Origin: Dicyema japonicum
Taxonomy: Eukaryota > Dicyemida > Rhombozoa > Dicyemidae
DNA: 64,000 bases
Direction of reading: 5' to 3'
NCBI GenBank assembly: GCA_011109175.1
Contig: RDEW01000030.1
Coordinates: forward strand, 552,094-616,093
Positions 10,746-20,725 of this stretch are shown in pieces. Position 1 is the first letter of the stretch. Every line of letters begins with the position of its first letter. A model generated the notes under the pieces. The model had not been told where the DNA came from and searched no databases. It worked only from the letters and a program-made list of their open reading frames with translations. The position numbers were made by a program, and so were the translations under genes.

Positions 10746-11974
10746 ATGGTGATTTTACTAAGTCACAAATAGAGTGTTAATTATCTTATTGAGGATTTGG
10801 AAAAAATACGGGATTATTATCTGTCAAAATACAAGAAATTGCTAAATCAAAAAATTAAAGGAAAATCGGTAAAGTTGATAGATTTGTATCCCAAAACAAC
10901 AGTTATAACGGAAACTGCCCCAAGAATACTCTTAAAAGAACGTTTCAAGCTTCAAAATCATCCAATAACTTTTAAAAAATCGACATTTCAACGTGTAGCC
11001 AACTTTTATAACTCAAAGCTTGCGGAATTTGAATATAATTTGAAGAGAAGGGGGATATTCGTAAATCGAGACAAACTCCAAGAACTTTTTGAAAAAAATT
11101 TAAAAGAAAAAAGCAAGCAAACAAAACCCGATTCCACGGATCCCCCCAAAACTGGTGAACTCAATGAACCAAATCTTTAGAACCTCCTGATGAAGGGAAG
11201 CCAACTTATAAAAAGACGATTCCAAAATTGATTAAGAAACACAATATTATCGAAGAAAGGAAGTATAAAACCGACCAACAAATAAACGAATACGTCCAAG
11301 AATCAATCAATGAAGTTTACAAGCAGTACCCTCAGGTTTGTTACCTTTCCATACCATAAGGCTAAAATGGCTGAGTTGACTTCACTGAAAATTGATCTGG
11401 GGGAATCCCATACTTCAGGGGGTCAGAATGTGGTATTGTCTGGGTTTTATTTATCAGACCGGTACTTCTACTCAAGTATACCAAATAAAAAACAAAATAA
11501 AGCTGATGATTAACAAGAAAGTAAGAAAATACGCGGACAAGTCCATGAGGTGATTTTCAGCTAATTTCAGATTGCTGGACACGAAGGAGTTTGACATTAA
11601 TAAAAATGTCAAAAGTTTAGCAATCCGAGATGTTGACCTTAATTTGTTACTATAGATCTATGAGGCCACGTTCGATACTAAGGTGGAAGAACGTTGCAAT
11701 AGCATAAATACGGGAGAACTATTTTCGTCAGTGATAAGCGATTTTCATGACACCAATCTCACTTTAAGCGAATCATCAGGATCATTGGATGAATTCAATC
11801 AGTGACCTCATAGTATTATTTAGAAGAAAGGAGATTTCAGAGCTGAGTAAAATTGTGGATTGGGACGAACTCACAAAAGAAGGAAAAGTAATAGAATCGG
11901 TAACAAAAACTATTCATAATTCAGAATTCACAACCTGCAGAAAAAACCACGTGGACGAACTACAAAGTAAATGA
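10746..11974 (+). CDS. Unknown multi-exon protein
   Basis: I do not recognise this gene, but its splice structure is convincing. ATG at 10746-10748 is followed at once by a 24-nt intron (10749-10772); exon 2 reads SVNYLIEDLEKIRDYYLSKY and on through a basic, helix-rich region (FQRVANFYNSKLAEFEYNLK). Further GT...AG introns of 26, 25, 36, about 24 and 22 nt join exons containing EPPDEGKPTYKKTIPKLIKK, YEATFDTKVEERCNSINTG and RKEISELSKIVDWDELTKEG, ending at TGA 11974. About 370 residues, charged, no signal peptide or membrane segment. One exon near 11510 needs a frame correction beside an A-run. A structural or regulatory role is possible but unsupported. Confidence 0.6.
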
Positions 11975-13260
11975 TGAATAAAAATAACTTTATGGGCAAA
12001 CTAAAACCATTTAATATTTTTGTTAAGACGTCTTCTCGTAGAAGTAACACAGTGGAGTTTCTTAAAGTTCCTTAATTTCTTTCGGTCATATTTGGGCCTC
12101 AAACGAGTCATTAGTAAAATAAGGATTTGTTTACAAAATAATAATTTGATTCAAGCTATTTTCATCGTAACGTCTCCATAGGTTACTTCCCCTAATCACA
12201 GTTGGGGGTTTATCAAATAGAAGTTCTAAAAATTTTGTCGATTATCCTCATAACCTATTTGAGTACAAAAGTCACCTCATGTTTTTTTATAGCTACAAAA
12301 TTATATTTAATCACAGAAGCACTTTGTTTCTAATAATAAAAAAAATCGATTTTAATAAAGTTAGTTATCTCCACTAACATGGAAAAATCTAGGGTTAAGT
12401 TCAATGGTAGTTGAAATAAACTATCTGGTAGTCGTTTGGTAAGGGGGAGAGATTGAGTTTGTTCGCAACAAAAGTGAGAAGCTTTCTCCATGAGCAGGTG
12501 GGACACATGAAAAATTCAATATCGAATTCTGCGTCACACGAAATATACTTTACGGATTTTTGGAAACATCAGCTTTTGGCAGTTTCCGCACAAATCGATG
12601 ACTTGAGCAGATCCGCGCTGGAGAAAGTACAAGTTGAAACCCAATCAAGACACCTCCCATGACTCTACGGTATGGTCGTTGCGCCATTCGATCTCTTGCC
12701 ATCACCTCTGTCAAGTCCAAAGGGTTCAAGAAAGCAAATAAAACCGACGTCTTTGATAACCACCCTTGATATTTTAATTCCATCAAATGAAGTGCCCCCA
12801 TTCGGTTTAGATGAGCGACGTACCTCTATTCAAAGAATGTCAATTAAGCTTCATGATAGATGTAAGCTTTTTGTCTTCCCGTGAGCATAGAAGAAATTAC
12901 AGACTCAGAAGACATCAAAAAACCGAAGTTTTTAGCAAAAGAAGCGTCGGGTGCATAGAGAATCTTATCCCTTCTAGCCAAAAATTAAAAAAAAACTTGG
13001 AGAAACGTCTATAAAATGATAGTTAATATGACTCTGTATGTTGCTAAGGGTGGTGGTTGCTACTCTGTGAAACATCTAAATAGGTCAGAATGTCTGGACT
13101 TTGGTAATGTCATACAACCGTGAATGCTTCAAGAATTCAGTTATTCAAGACTAGATTAGTTTTGACGGCAATACTAATGAACAAATGACCGAATATTGAT
13201 TAAAAAAAAGAACAATCGACAATTTTGTGCATTAAAGATGATTTTCTATTATTGTAGCTA
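11975..13260. other. Intergenic, nothing recognised
   Basis: AT-rich. Two opposing ORFs cover 12453-13014, but neither shows a domain, a conserved motif or convincing splice sites. Confidence 0.5.
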
Positions 13261-13265
13261 CGGAT

Positions 13266-13430
13266 AGCTTTGTGGTTAAAATGTAGTATAACAGTGGCCT
13301 AGGTTCGGTTCCCGTCTGCTGGATACATTTGGCTGGTTCTTTTTCTATGTTCTGTCCCCTTCTTCCCTCGTTCAATTAGAGTAGTGCCATGCGATCTACA
13401 CGGTAAGCGTTTTATCATAAAATTTACAAA
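13266..13430 (+). repeat. tRNA-derived SINE, 5' part
   Basis: Pol III-like internal promoter: box A-like GATAGCTTTGTGGTTAAAA and box B-like GGTTCGGTTCCCG about 35 bp later, followed by a T/C-rich body and TTAGAGTAGTGCCATGCGATC, which parallels TTAGAGTGGCGTCATGTGATC in the SINE at 13758. It ends in AT-rich sequence, so it is probably truncated. Confidence 0.6.
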
Positions 13431-13748
13431 TACTAAAAAACATTGAACAGCTATATTATTAGTTAAATCAAATTTATTTTATTGTTCCAATTTTTCGTCA
13501 ATAATGTCACTAATAAACATGTAGAGCATAATGAATCCAAAGGCTGCCACAAATAGAAAGTTATTGATCGTGTTCAGCTGAAGTTCGTTAATCATCTAAG
13601 AATAACAACAAAAAATAACACAACACTGATAATTTTTAAACTTTAATTATTTTATTATTAAAATATTTTTTAACAATAATAATAATTTAATGAAAGAAAA
13701 TCAACTCTAAGTAATTAAATTAAATTAACACTAATAAAAAAAATAATA

Positions 13749-14073
13749 ATGCAAGCTAGCTGTGGCACCATGTGGTGCTTCGTGGCTAATTGGTTGAAGT
13801 TTCTGTTGTTCGTCTGTTCTTTCTCTTTTTTCCTATTAGAGTGGCGTCATGTGATCCATTGTCTAGGTGGCGTCCAGTGCCAGGCCGGCACGAAAAAGTA
13901 TCATTTACTCTCCCCCACTCCACTGGAGGGGTTTCCACAACTGCAAGTATGGACGTCTTTTACCCTTTATGCTAATTACCGATGGACTCTGTTTCTGTAG
14001 AAGTGGAAACTGGATGCAGTTGTTTACTTTAACCTCTTTCTCGGTGTATCCGAGGTTAATAAATATGCAAGCT
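13749..14073 (+). mobile_element. SINE1, near full-length, with 9-bp target-site duplication
   Basis: ATGCAAGCT at 13749-13757 and 14065-14073 bounds a 307-bp insert. The head has a box A-like CGTGGCTAATTGGTTGAAG; the body reads GTCATGTGATCC, CCAGTGCCAGGCCGGCACG and CCACTGGAGGGGTTTCCACA; the 3' end is CTTTCTCGGTGTATCC then GAGGTTAATAAAT. Other copies: 20535, 46079, 52995, 55677, 56500 and, more diverged, 61795. The 3' end resembles that of the group B LINE at 36696. Confidence 0.85.
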
Positions 14074-14439
14074 GAATTCTTCTCCTCTTTGGGCATTGGC
14101 CCTTTGTATCACCCTCACTGATCCCTCGTATACCACTTAAGAAAGCGAATCATTAGACAAGACAGCTGTTTCTCCTAGTTCCTCTTCGACGTCACTTCCG
14201 AGTTCAGAGTCTCTTGAGATAAGATGATTAGTCACTCTTGTAACCTCATCATAGTTATCAACTTTCAGCCCATGTCTATGCTCGATTATCATGTTCTCTA
14301 AAGTTTTTTTTAATTGTCACTGATTGGATACACGCCCTTGTAGAGACATCCACGTTGAGTCTTTCCATATAGGACTTGTAGTACTTTGTTACTACTCCAT
14401 AATCATTTATATAGGAAATGAGAGCCATGCTCTTCCTCT

Positions 14440-14935
14440 CCCAAGCAACAGTCTAGACCATCCTTGCCACTCTCTATGCAAACCCCAAAACAGAAGAAAA
14501 ATTATTATGACAACCATGACTTGTCTCGAATGCTATCATCTATCACCCCCAATGACAGGAGTCGTCTGAAACAGATACACGATTTTGTTTGTACGAGAAG
14601 CATCCGAAGACTTGATGATAATAAAATACTACACGACCCCCTCCTCCAATAGACCAATCAGAATCCTTTCGTCGAGGGACGTCCGAGTAAACCTGGCTCG
14701 TCTACGATGTGGGCATCATCCCTATCTACCAACATACGATATCCTCTGTCCCTTTTGCAACCTCTACGTGTTAGCAACAAACCACCTATTTGAATGTCAT
14801 GAATAAGCACAACGTCCGTCTACAATGCCGGGACTGACCGATCTATGGGAGCGACCAACATCTGCTCCGTCTTATTTAATAGCTGCTGGTCTCCTACAAG
14901 TTAGTGAGGCTGAGGTTACTTAACTAACTAACTAT
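14440..14935 (+). pseudogene. Group B LINE, C-terminal end
   Basis: Two overlapping frames give the end of a Jockey-like ORF2: LKQIHDFVCTRSIRRL, then VNLARLRCGHHP and DILCPFCNLYVLATNHLFEC, the CPxC...HLxxC knuckle typical of this LINE class. Compare IHDFISTRAIRTL in the copy at 50292-51463. It ends in a short CTAA-rich tail near 14935. Confidence 0.75.
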
Positions 14936-15720
14936 ATTAGGTCAGGGGTTTTACGGGTCATCAATCAAAGAAGACACATATGACCATTATGTAGAATTTT
15001 TATGCCGAAAATATAAAGCTCAAGGGCCTCATATTCTCATTCTCATCCTATTAAAAGAACATCCAAAGAACTATCTAATTGAAGAAATTCAAAAAAGCAG
15101 TTACACGGAGTCCCCTTCCACTGTTTGTGTGATATATCGCCGAATTTTCCCTTTGGTTATCGGACGGGAACAACTCTTCCAGATCTGAATAGATTCTGTG
15201 TCTAACAAAAAACCGAAACTTTTTCTTTGATAATGCTGGGGCCAGTTAGAGTCACTTCAACTGTGCCAAAAAAGATAATATTGTACCAATCGTACTAACA
15301 TGGGTATTGTGAACAAATTCTACAGACACCTTCACAATTCCCTGAAAGTGGAGGTTCCAATTCGAGATTATATCCAATCAACCGTCATCAAGAAAACCTT
15401 GAAGAGTGTGTTTATAAAGCACAAATATAAAATGACTTTCTTGGACGATTTCTAGAAAACGTATAGCATAAGGAGAACGAATAAAGCAGTATCATCGTGC
15501 CAAGACAAAGTGCCAAATCATAACAAAAGAGCGACATTATTCTCTGTACTGTTGCACTTTAAAGGAAATTACATGCGAAACAATGTGATTGATTGACTGG
15601 ACCAATCTGACATTTAAGGTCTCGTGGCAGAATCCCATTCCTAGATAAATGCTACCAAGACTACTCTGCGCATATGAATACGTGGATTGAAGAATCAGTT
15701 GAATTTAATTAATACTCTTT
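14936..15720. other. No gene recognised
   Basis: Short reading frames only. The right part may hold terminal exons of the pyridoxal kinase gene on the minus strand, but I could not identify them. Confidence 0.4.
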
Positions 15721-15729
15721 TCGAAAGGA

Positions 15730-16135
15730 GTGATTTAGTACTGTAATATAACAACGTCCCCTTTTAAAATGTCAAACCATGAGAGAAACAGACCATTAAA
15801 GGTATCATCGGATCTACAAAAGTTCTAATTTGGGGTACTCAATGACATAACGGTAAATAGTTCCTTTAAGTGAAAAATATAAATACCTCCAATTTTGTGG
15901 GATAGCAAGCTACTGAGTTTGGTATTGCCGTTTGAAGATATGCTTGTTAGTATCACTATACGAGGACCCAGGTCATGTAGAAAGTTAATGGCATTGACTG
16001 CTGACTTTAAATCTTTCAAAGCTCGTTTTGAGAGGAATCTAACAAAGTAGAATCAACAAATACTCTAATTCAAACTGGTCGGGAGTGATAATATCTGCAA
16101 GAGGAATAAATGTATTCATGAACCCCGACAGGAGG
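15730..16135 (-). CDS. PDXK: Pyridoxal kinase (central and C-terminal exons)
   Basis: Phosphorylates pyridoxal and its vitamers with ATP in the vitamin B6 salvage pathway (cytosolic). The minus strand reads YVDESLLSGFMNTFIPLADI then ITPDQFELE, matching the PLADIITPNQFE block. A 25-nt intron follows, then AVNAINFLHDLGPRIVILTS, matching the LH.LGP..VVITS block. After a probable 27-nt intron come RSDDTFNGLFLSWFDILKGD, equivalent to GTGDLFAALLLAW; that glycine-rich catalytic motif is changed here (DDTF for GDLF). The N-terminal exons should lie at about 16140-16500 but could not be assembled, and the end beyond 15730 is uncertain. This may be a gene or a decaying copy. Confidence 0.75.
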
Positions 16136-16139
16136 GATT

Positions 16140-16928
16140 CGTCAACGTACTAAAGATTTAGTTCATGCAGCACTGAACACTGACTTTAATCCAATAATGA
16201 ATCAGATTTAGTTAAGGCTAGGAAATCCAAGAAGAGTCCGCTGATATATCGTCCATAACACTGTCTTTATACCTCGAAATTCTTTGAAATTTGCATTTAT
16301 TAAGTTCTACCTATTCATCATCGCTGGTGGGATATCTCCTCTTTCTGTATAAATCGAGATCAAGTGGAGGAGCCATTGGGTTTCAGGACTTCATGGCTCC
16401 TAAGTGTAGCCAGACGACCCAGGCTTTTAGGAAAAGACTACTGCTTATTACTCCAGTTTTCTCAACGGAAATCGCACAGAATATTTATTGAATTCCTAAA
16501 AACTATTAAATTCGTCAAAATATGAAAAATCTTATTACAATTTGACAAACTCTTTTGTAACCCCCAGTTCCTGACGTGACGAGAATAAATGACCAAGTAA
16601 TCAACTATTCCTCCAGAAGATCCTTAATTCGAAGCATGGTAAATATGGTGGATGGGCAAAATTCGGTTCTAATTTCTTACGAAAGCATTTGTGAGGTCAC
16701 ATCTATCTTGGGGAGATGAAGACATTTCGTACAATAGAAGTATGTTACCACTTTAATCATCCAACCAACTAACCATTTGGCTGCTTCCTATTTTGTCAAG
16801 AAAATGAACTTTATGACCTTGTTGATCTTAATTATGAAAAATTCCTGCCAATTATTACAGTTTCTAGAAACAAATTGAAAACAGGGCTATTCCAGATGAT
16901 TTCTATTGCTATTGTGAGAGTCCATCAA
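16140..16928. other. Possible 5' exons of pyridoxal kinase; otherwise unassigned
   Basis: The upstream part of the kinase should fall here, but the minus strand shows only short frames. Nothing else is recognisable. Confidence 0.3.
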
Positions 16929-17640
16929 TTATGTGAATAAAAAACTTAATATATGGTAACAGTCAATCTGGTTTCCGCATCGGCATGGATGCAGCACACA
17001 GACTTTTAATCCGAGTCGTAATGAGATCCCAATACGGACGCATTCATCATCCAGAAAAAGACCTAAAACTTCATTAGGAATGGCACCGACTTCAGAAGAC
17101 GCCCCGACAACAAACAAGTACAGATCTTAAATGACTTCCGGATTACGACATCGTCCAGACCCCGTTGAGAGATCATGCAACGTTGGGAAAACTAATAGGT
17201 ATGGCTCCAGGACTCACGAGGATGACAGAAGTTCTGGTCAGTCAGGGAGGAAGTGTACAATCCTTTTAAAAAGGGTGTTACAGGCCATTATCAACGAGAG
17301 ATATACAGATAGAGAAATGTCTATAGAGCTGTGATTCCAAACTCTCCGAGTCTGAGTGGCAGTTTGGTCTGCTTTCATGAGTATTCCTGAAACTGGACGT
17401 TGAAGATACACTTCCGTCAATGTGTACGATTTTGTCGAATTGGGTGAAATAAGGAGCAGTCCTCAAGACAAGCCTCTGTACGTTGAGGCTGTTCTTTTGG
17501 AGGAATAATGATGTATGGACATTAAGTAGACACAAGCGGTCAAACTCAAAAAGATCCAAGGGCCCATTAGATAATATGAGTATACAAGCGGGCCACACTA
17601 ACAAATCTAAAAAAAACTTATAAAGTGTAACAATTTTCAA
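16929..17640 (-). pseudogene. Group C LINE, post-RT region with cysteine motif
   Basis: Reading leftward: NVQFQEYS then KLPLRLGEFGITAL, equivalent to the QASLP.R.GGLGI block that follows the RT in this class; then GAIPNEVLGLFLDDECVRIG, ISLRLGLKV and HPCRCGNQID. The CRCG motif begins the zinc-binding part of a restriction-like endonuclease, but the final Cys is lost (HILSF). Several frameshifts. Confidence 0.65.
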
Positions 17641-17649
17641 GTTTACTAC

Positions 17650-18270
17650 AACGGTTATATTAATCTAACGCTCCACAACGCCAAAGATGTCTTCGCTCGT
17701 TGTATTGTCATGCATTAAATTTACTGTCACAGGCCTGTATAAAAACTGCATGTTGTGCTATTCCAGTGATGTCAATGGTCTCATCAATAGCAATAGAGAA
17801 GTGTTCAAATTTCGATGATGCAGCCTTCAACTGTTGTTTCAAATCATCCTCCATTTCATTAATCCGTCCAGCGAAAGTGTTCCTGGTTAATGAAGCGTCC
17901 TTAAATAACTGTTCTTTCTACGGGCACACAATATCAATTGTTTTTCATTCACTATAAAATTTGCCACTCATGGGGATCATTCGCCTGAATTCATACCTTG
18001 CAGTAACAGAAGCGACATTACCATACTCTATTTTTTGTAAAACATGCCTATTGCTGTGTCAACTTAGCCTTCTATTCTTTGAGTCTTGAAACCTCGTATT
18101 TATCGCAGATCGATGGTTAGTTTCATAATGTCTTTTTAAGTTGTACTCTTTGGTGTGGCAATGCTGTTACTACAGCTAAACAGTGTATCTTTGCATTAAC
18201 ATTATGCAAAAGTACTGTAGTTCACATTTTTCTTAAATACCCGTCTTTCTTCAAGTTTCCTTTTCTTCAT
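17650..18270 (-). pseudogene. hAT transposase, N-terminal half
   Basis: ATG at 18270 opens KKRKLEERRVFKKN and a degenerate BED-type finger remnant (LFSCSNSIATPKST...KRH-like). Further down, LFKDASLTRNTFAGRINEM and FEHFSIAIDETIDITGIAQ match hAT transposases of the ZBED/GTF2IRD2-related type (SLSRNT...R..E, F..FS.ALDESTDITDTAQ). NTTSEDIFGVVER is the last recognisable block. The DDE core beyond it is absent, and at 17640 group C LINE sequence begins. Confidence 0.75.
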
Positions 18271-18719
18271 AGCTGAATAATAATAAAATTATCGCCAATA
18301 AATGAATCAAGTTCAGTATCATGTTATGGACTTAAGCGTCCAGTGCTCCGTCGACACGTGGAAGCACGAACACGTAGGAAACTAACGTTGTTCTGGAAAC
18401 GTTCATATATAAAAACGAGTGTAAAGTTTATGAACGTCTTCTGACAACTTAGAATGCTCATAACCACGACTTGTCAATTTGACGCCATTAACAGGGGTAA
18501 AATTGTTCAAAATGATTATCTACAAAGCAAGGAAACTTTCATTGAGTAAAATTTAATTTTCGACAAGACAATTGGAAAGAAGAAACGATTATCAAAAAAC
18601 TGAGTAGTTTAGAGGAAATTAACTCACCTGATAGTGACACTACTAGAATGGGTCAACAGGGAGATTAATAAACAGGTCAAATACAAAGGCCTGAAATGTT
18701 AGACAAAGTTATTCAAAAT

Positions 18720-19200
18720 CCTCATGGAAACCCCCACGAGATCTATAATGTTTACGTGTTATGAAATCAACAGAGTAATCACAATAACCCTCAACTCCAA
18801 GAACGGAGGCCTCTCCATTGCTATCATGGAACTTAAGCACATAGATCTTTACCCAATAGAACTACCAGAATTCATATCGATCGACATTAATGTCATTCCA
18901 GACATGAAAAAATCACAAATTAAGAAAATACCCGAGCCAAACAAACTTATAAATGAGTTCCAATTCCATCCATATTCACTCTCCAGAATCCTTGGGAAAC
19001 TAGTTCTCAAACGTATCCAAGATTCAATCACTATATCCTTTTCAGCACCCTTCATTATAAGTCAACACATTTAGCTACCGTCTCGCAATTTATCGGTGAA
19101 GAATTTAACGCAACAAAGCCTCATCATAAAACTGTCATCGTGTGTGCTATTCGAAGGAAGCATTCGATTCCGATCATCAGAAAAAAACTCACAAAAGAAT
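18720..19200 (+). pseudogene. Very degenerate LINE RT fragment
   Basis: PEPNKLINEFQFHPYSLSRI then LGKLVLKRI resembles the PKPGKP..SYRPISLLS.L.K..EK start of an RT, and HKTVIVCAIRRKHSIP about 35 codons later is in the right place for the V..D..KAFDSV motif. Both are weak. Confidence 0.4.
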
Positions 19201-19329
19201 ATTTTCTAATTAAAGAAAGCAGAGAATAAAGAAGTCACTCGACCAGGCAAGTAAAGACATGGAAATCGACCCTACAGCTAATTGCGATACGAGCGACAGC
19301 ACTAATCAATATACTACCTGTTCAGATTA

Positions 19330-19445
19330 TTTAATTTATTAACCTCGAGACCAAAAGATGAAAGAGTTATCGTCTAAATTAAGTGATCCCAGTGTCCATA
19401 CCAGGCTTTCCCCTGTTTTGGCGTCATGAATTAATCTCCACCTGG
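19330..19445 (-). repeat. Orphan group B LINE/SINE 3' tail
   Basis: The minus strand reads GGGATCACTTAATTTAG...GGTCTCGAGGTTAATAAAT, the 3' end seen at 36696-36790 and in the SINEs. No coding sequence is attached. Confidence 0.55.
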
Positions 19446-20534
19446 TCAGATAACACAATTATTTATTTTATTTATTTAAAACCAAGAATCACAGACAAAA
19501 TAAAAGTCAGATAACAAATAAAAAATTTCAATTTTATTTATAGAAAAAATGAAAAATTAAAAGCATAATTAAAATTTATTTTTTTAAACCCTACACGAGA
19601 ATATTTGGAATACTTAAATTCAATCTAAGTCTGAATTCTACACTGGAATACTCAGCAGTATTATCATTGGAACAATGATTGTCACTTAAAAATAAAATAT
19701 TAGTTGGGAAAATAAAAATTTTGACCTGTCACGTGGACAGAACATTCATTTACTAACAAGGAATAGTTTCTTATTGGACTAGAAATAAGACCAATAAAGA
19801 TGTTTTCGTCGTAAAACTTTTTGCTCCTTTAAATGTTAGTAAATATAAAAAAATATGAATTTGACAAATTAAGTGGATTTGAAGCACAAAAATAAGCAGA
19901 GAAATCGCACAAATTTTACAGAACATAACGAAACCGCCGAAGCTTTAATGTAAAACAATAGATGCCATATTTTCCTTGCAACACTTAATGCTTGTTGGCT
20001 AACAAAATTGAAAAAAATTTATTTTACAACGTAAAAAACTTTAGCGTATTTGACTACGATATTGAAGTTATTACGGCAAAGTAGTTGTCTACCTCCAAGA
20101 TACCTCATTGTGACTCATATAATGGAGTTATGTAACCAGATACATTCAATTTTCTCTAAATTTTCTAAACAAAAAGTATAAAACTAGTTAAATCCCAAAC
20201 AAGAGAGCGACCTTTCGTAAATGAGAGATCTCATCTCATCTGATTTTCTCCCATCTTCTCGATCAATTCTGACAAGTTCAAGGATTGAATACTTATAAAA
20301 AACAATAAAGACTTTATTTAAAAAGAAAAAGAGTAAAGACTTTTAGTTAAGAGGCTTGGAATGTGATGGCGTTCCCTCAAATCACCACCATTTATGAAAT
20401 TAAGAATTTATTAAGTCAATATTTTCAATCTCATCGATAATTATTTCCATTTCATCGGAAATACCGTCATATTCATTCTCTAATTCAACATATGCGACAA
20501 GGCTGTTTTTGATAACCTTTTGGTGTAAATTCTT
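19446..20534. other. AT-rich intergenic, nothing recognised
   Basis: Long A and T runs with stops in every frame. A minus-strand ORF at 20400-20585 runs into a SINE head and is not considered a gene. Confidence 0.5.
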
Positions 20535-20645
20535 TGACATTGATGACGTCACTTTAATAGGAAGGGAAAGAGGAGGAACAGACAAAATAAACAGAAAACT
20601 TCAACCAATTAGCTACGTAGCACCACATGGCGATCCAGTGACTAA
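20535..20645 (-). repeat. SINE1 head fragment
   Basis: The reverse complement reads CGCCATGTGGTGCTACGTAG then CTAATTGGTTGAAGTTTTCTG and CCTATTAAAGTGACGTCATC, colinear with 13765-13860. The 3' half is missing. Confidence 0.7.
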
Positions 20646-20725
20646 AATAGTAAAATTCTAACTTAAATAAGAACCATAATTTAATTAGTTATAAAATATT
20701 TAAATAAAAATTTAAAAAGAGTAAA

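Noticed and set aside
12453-13014. Gene between 12.4 and 13.0 kb
   Set aside because: ORFs on both strands overlap, with no motif or convincing intron; left unassigned.
17700-17957. Plus-strand ORF of 85 codons
   Set aside because: It is the antisense of the hAT transposase remnant, whose motifs read on the minus strand.
18724-19074. Cellular gene encoding a 116-residue protein
   Set aside because: Weak but colinear similarity to RT motifs suggests an old LINE instead.
20400-20585. Small acidic protein on the minus strand
   Set aside because: Its N-terminal third lies in a SINE1 head; no other support.
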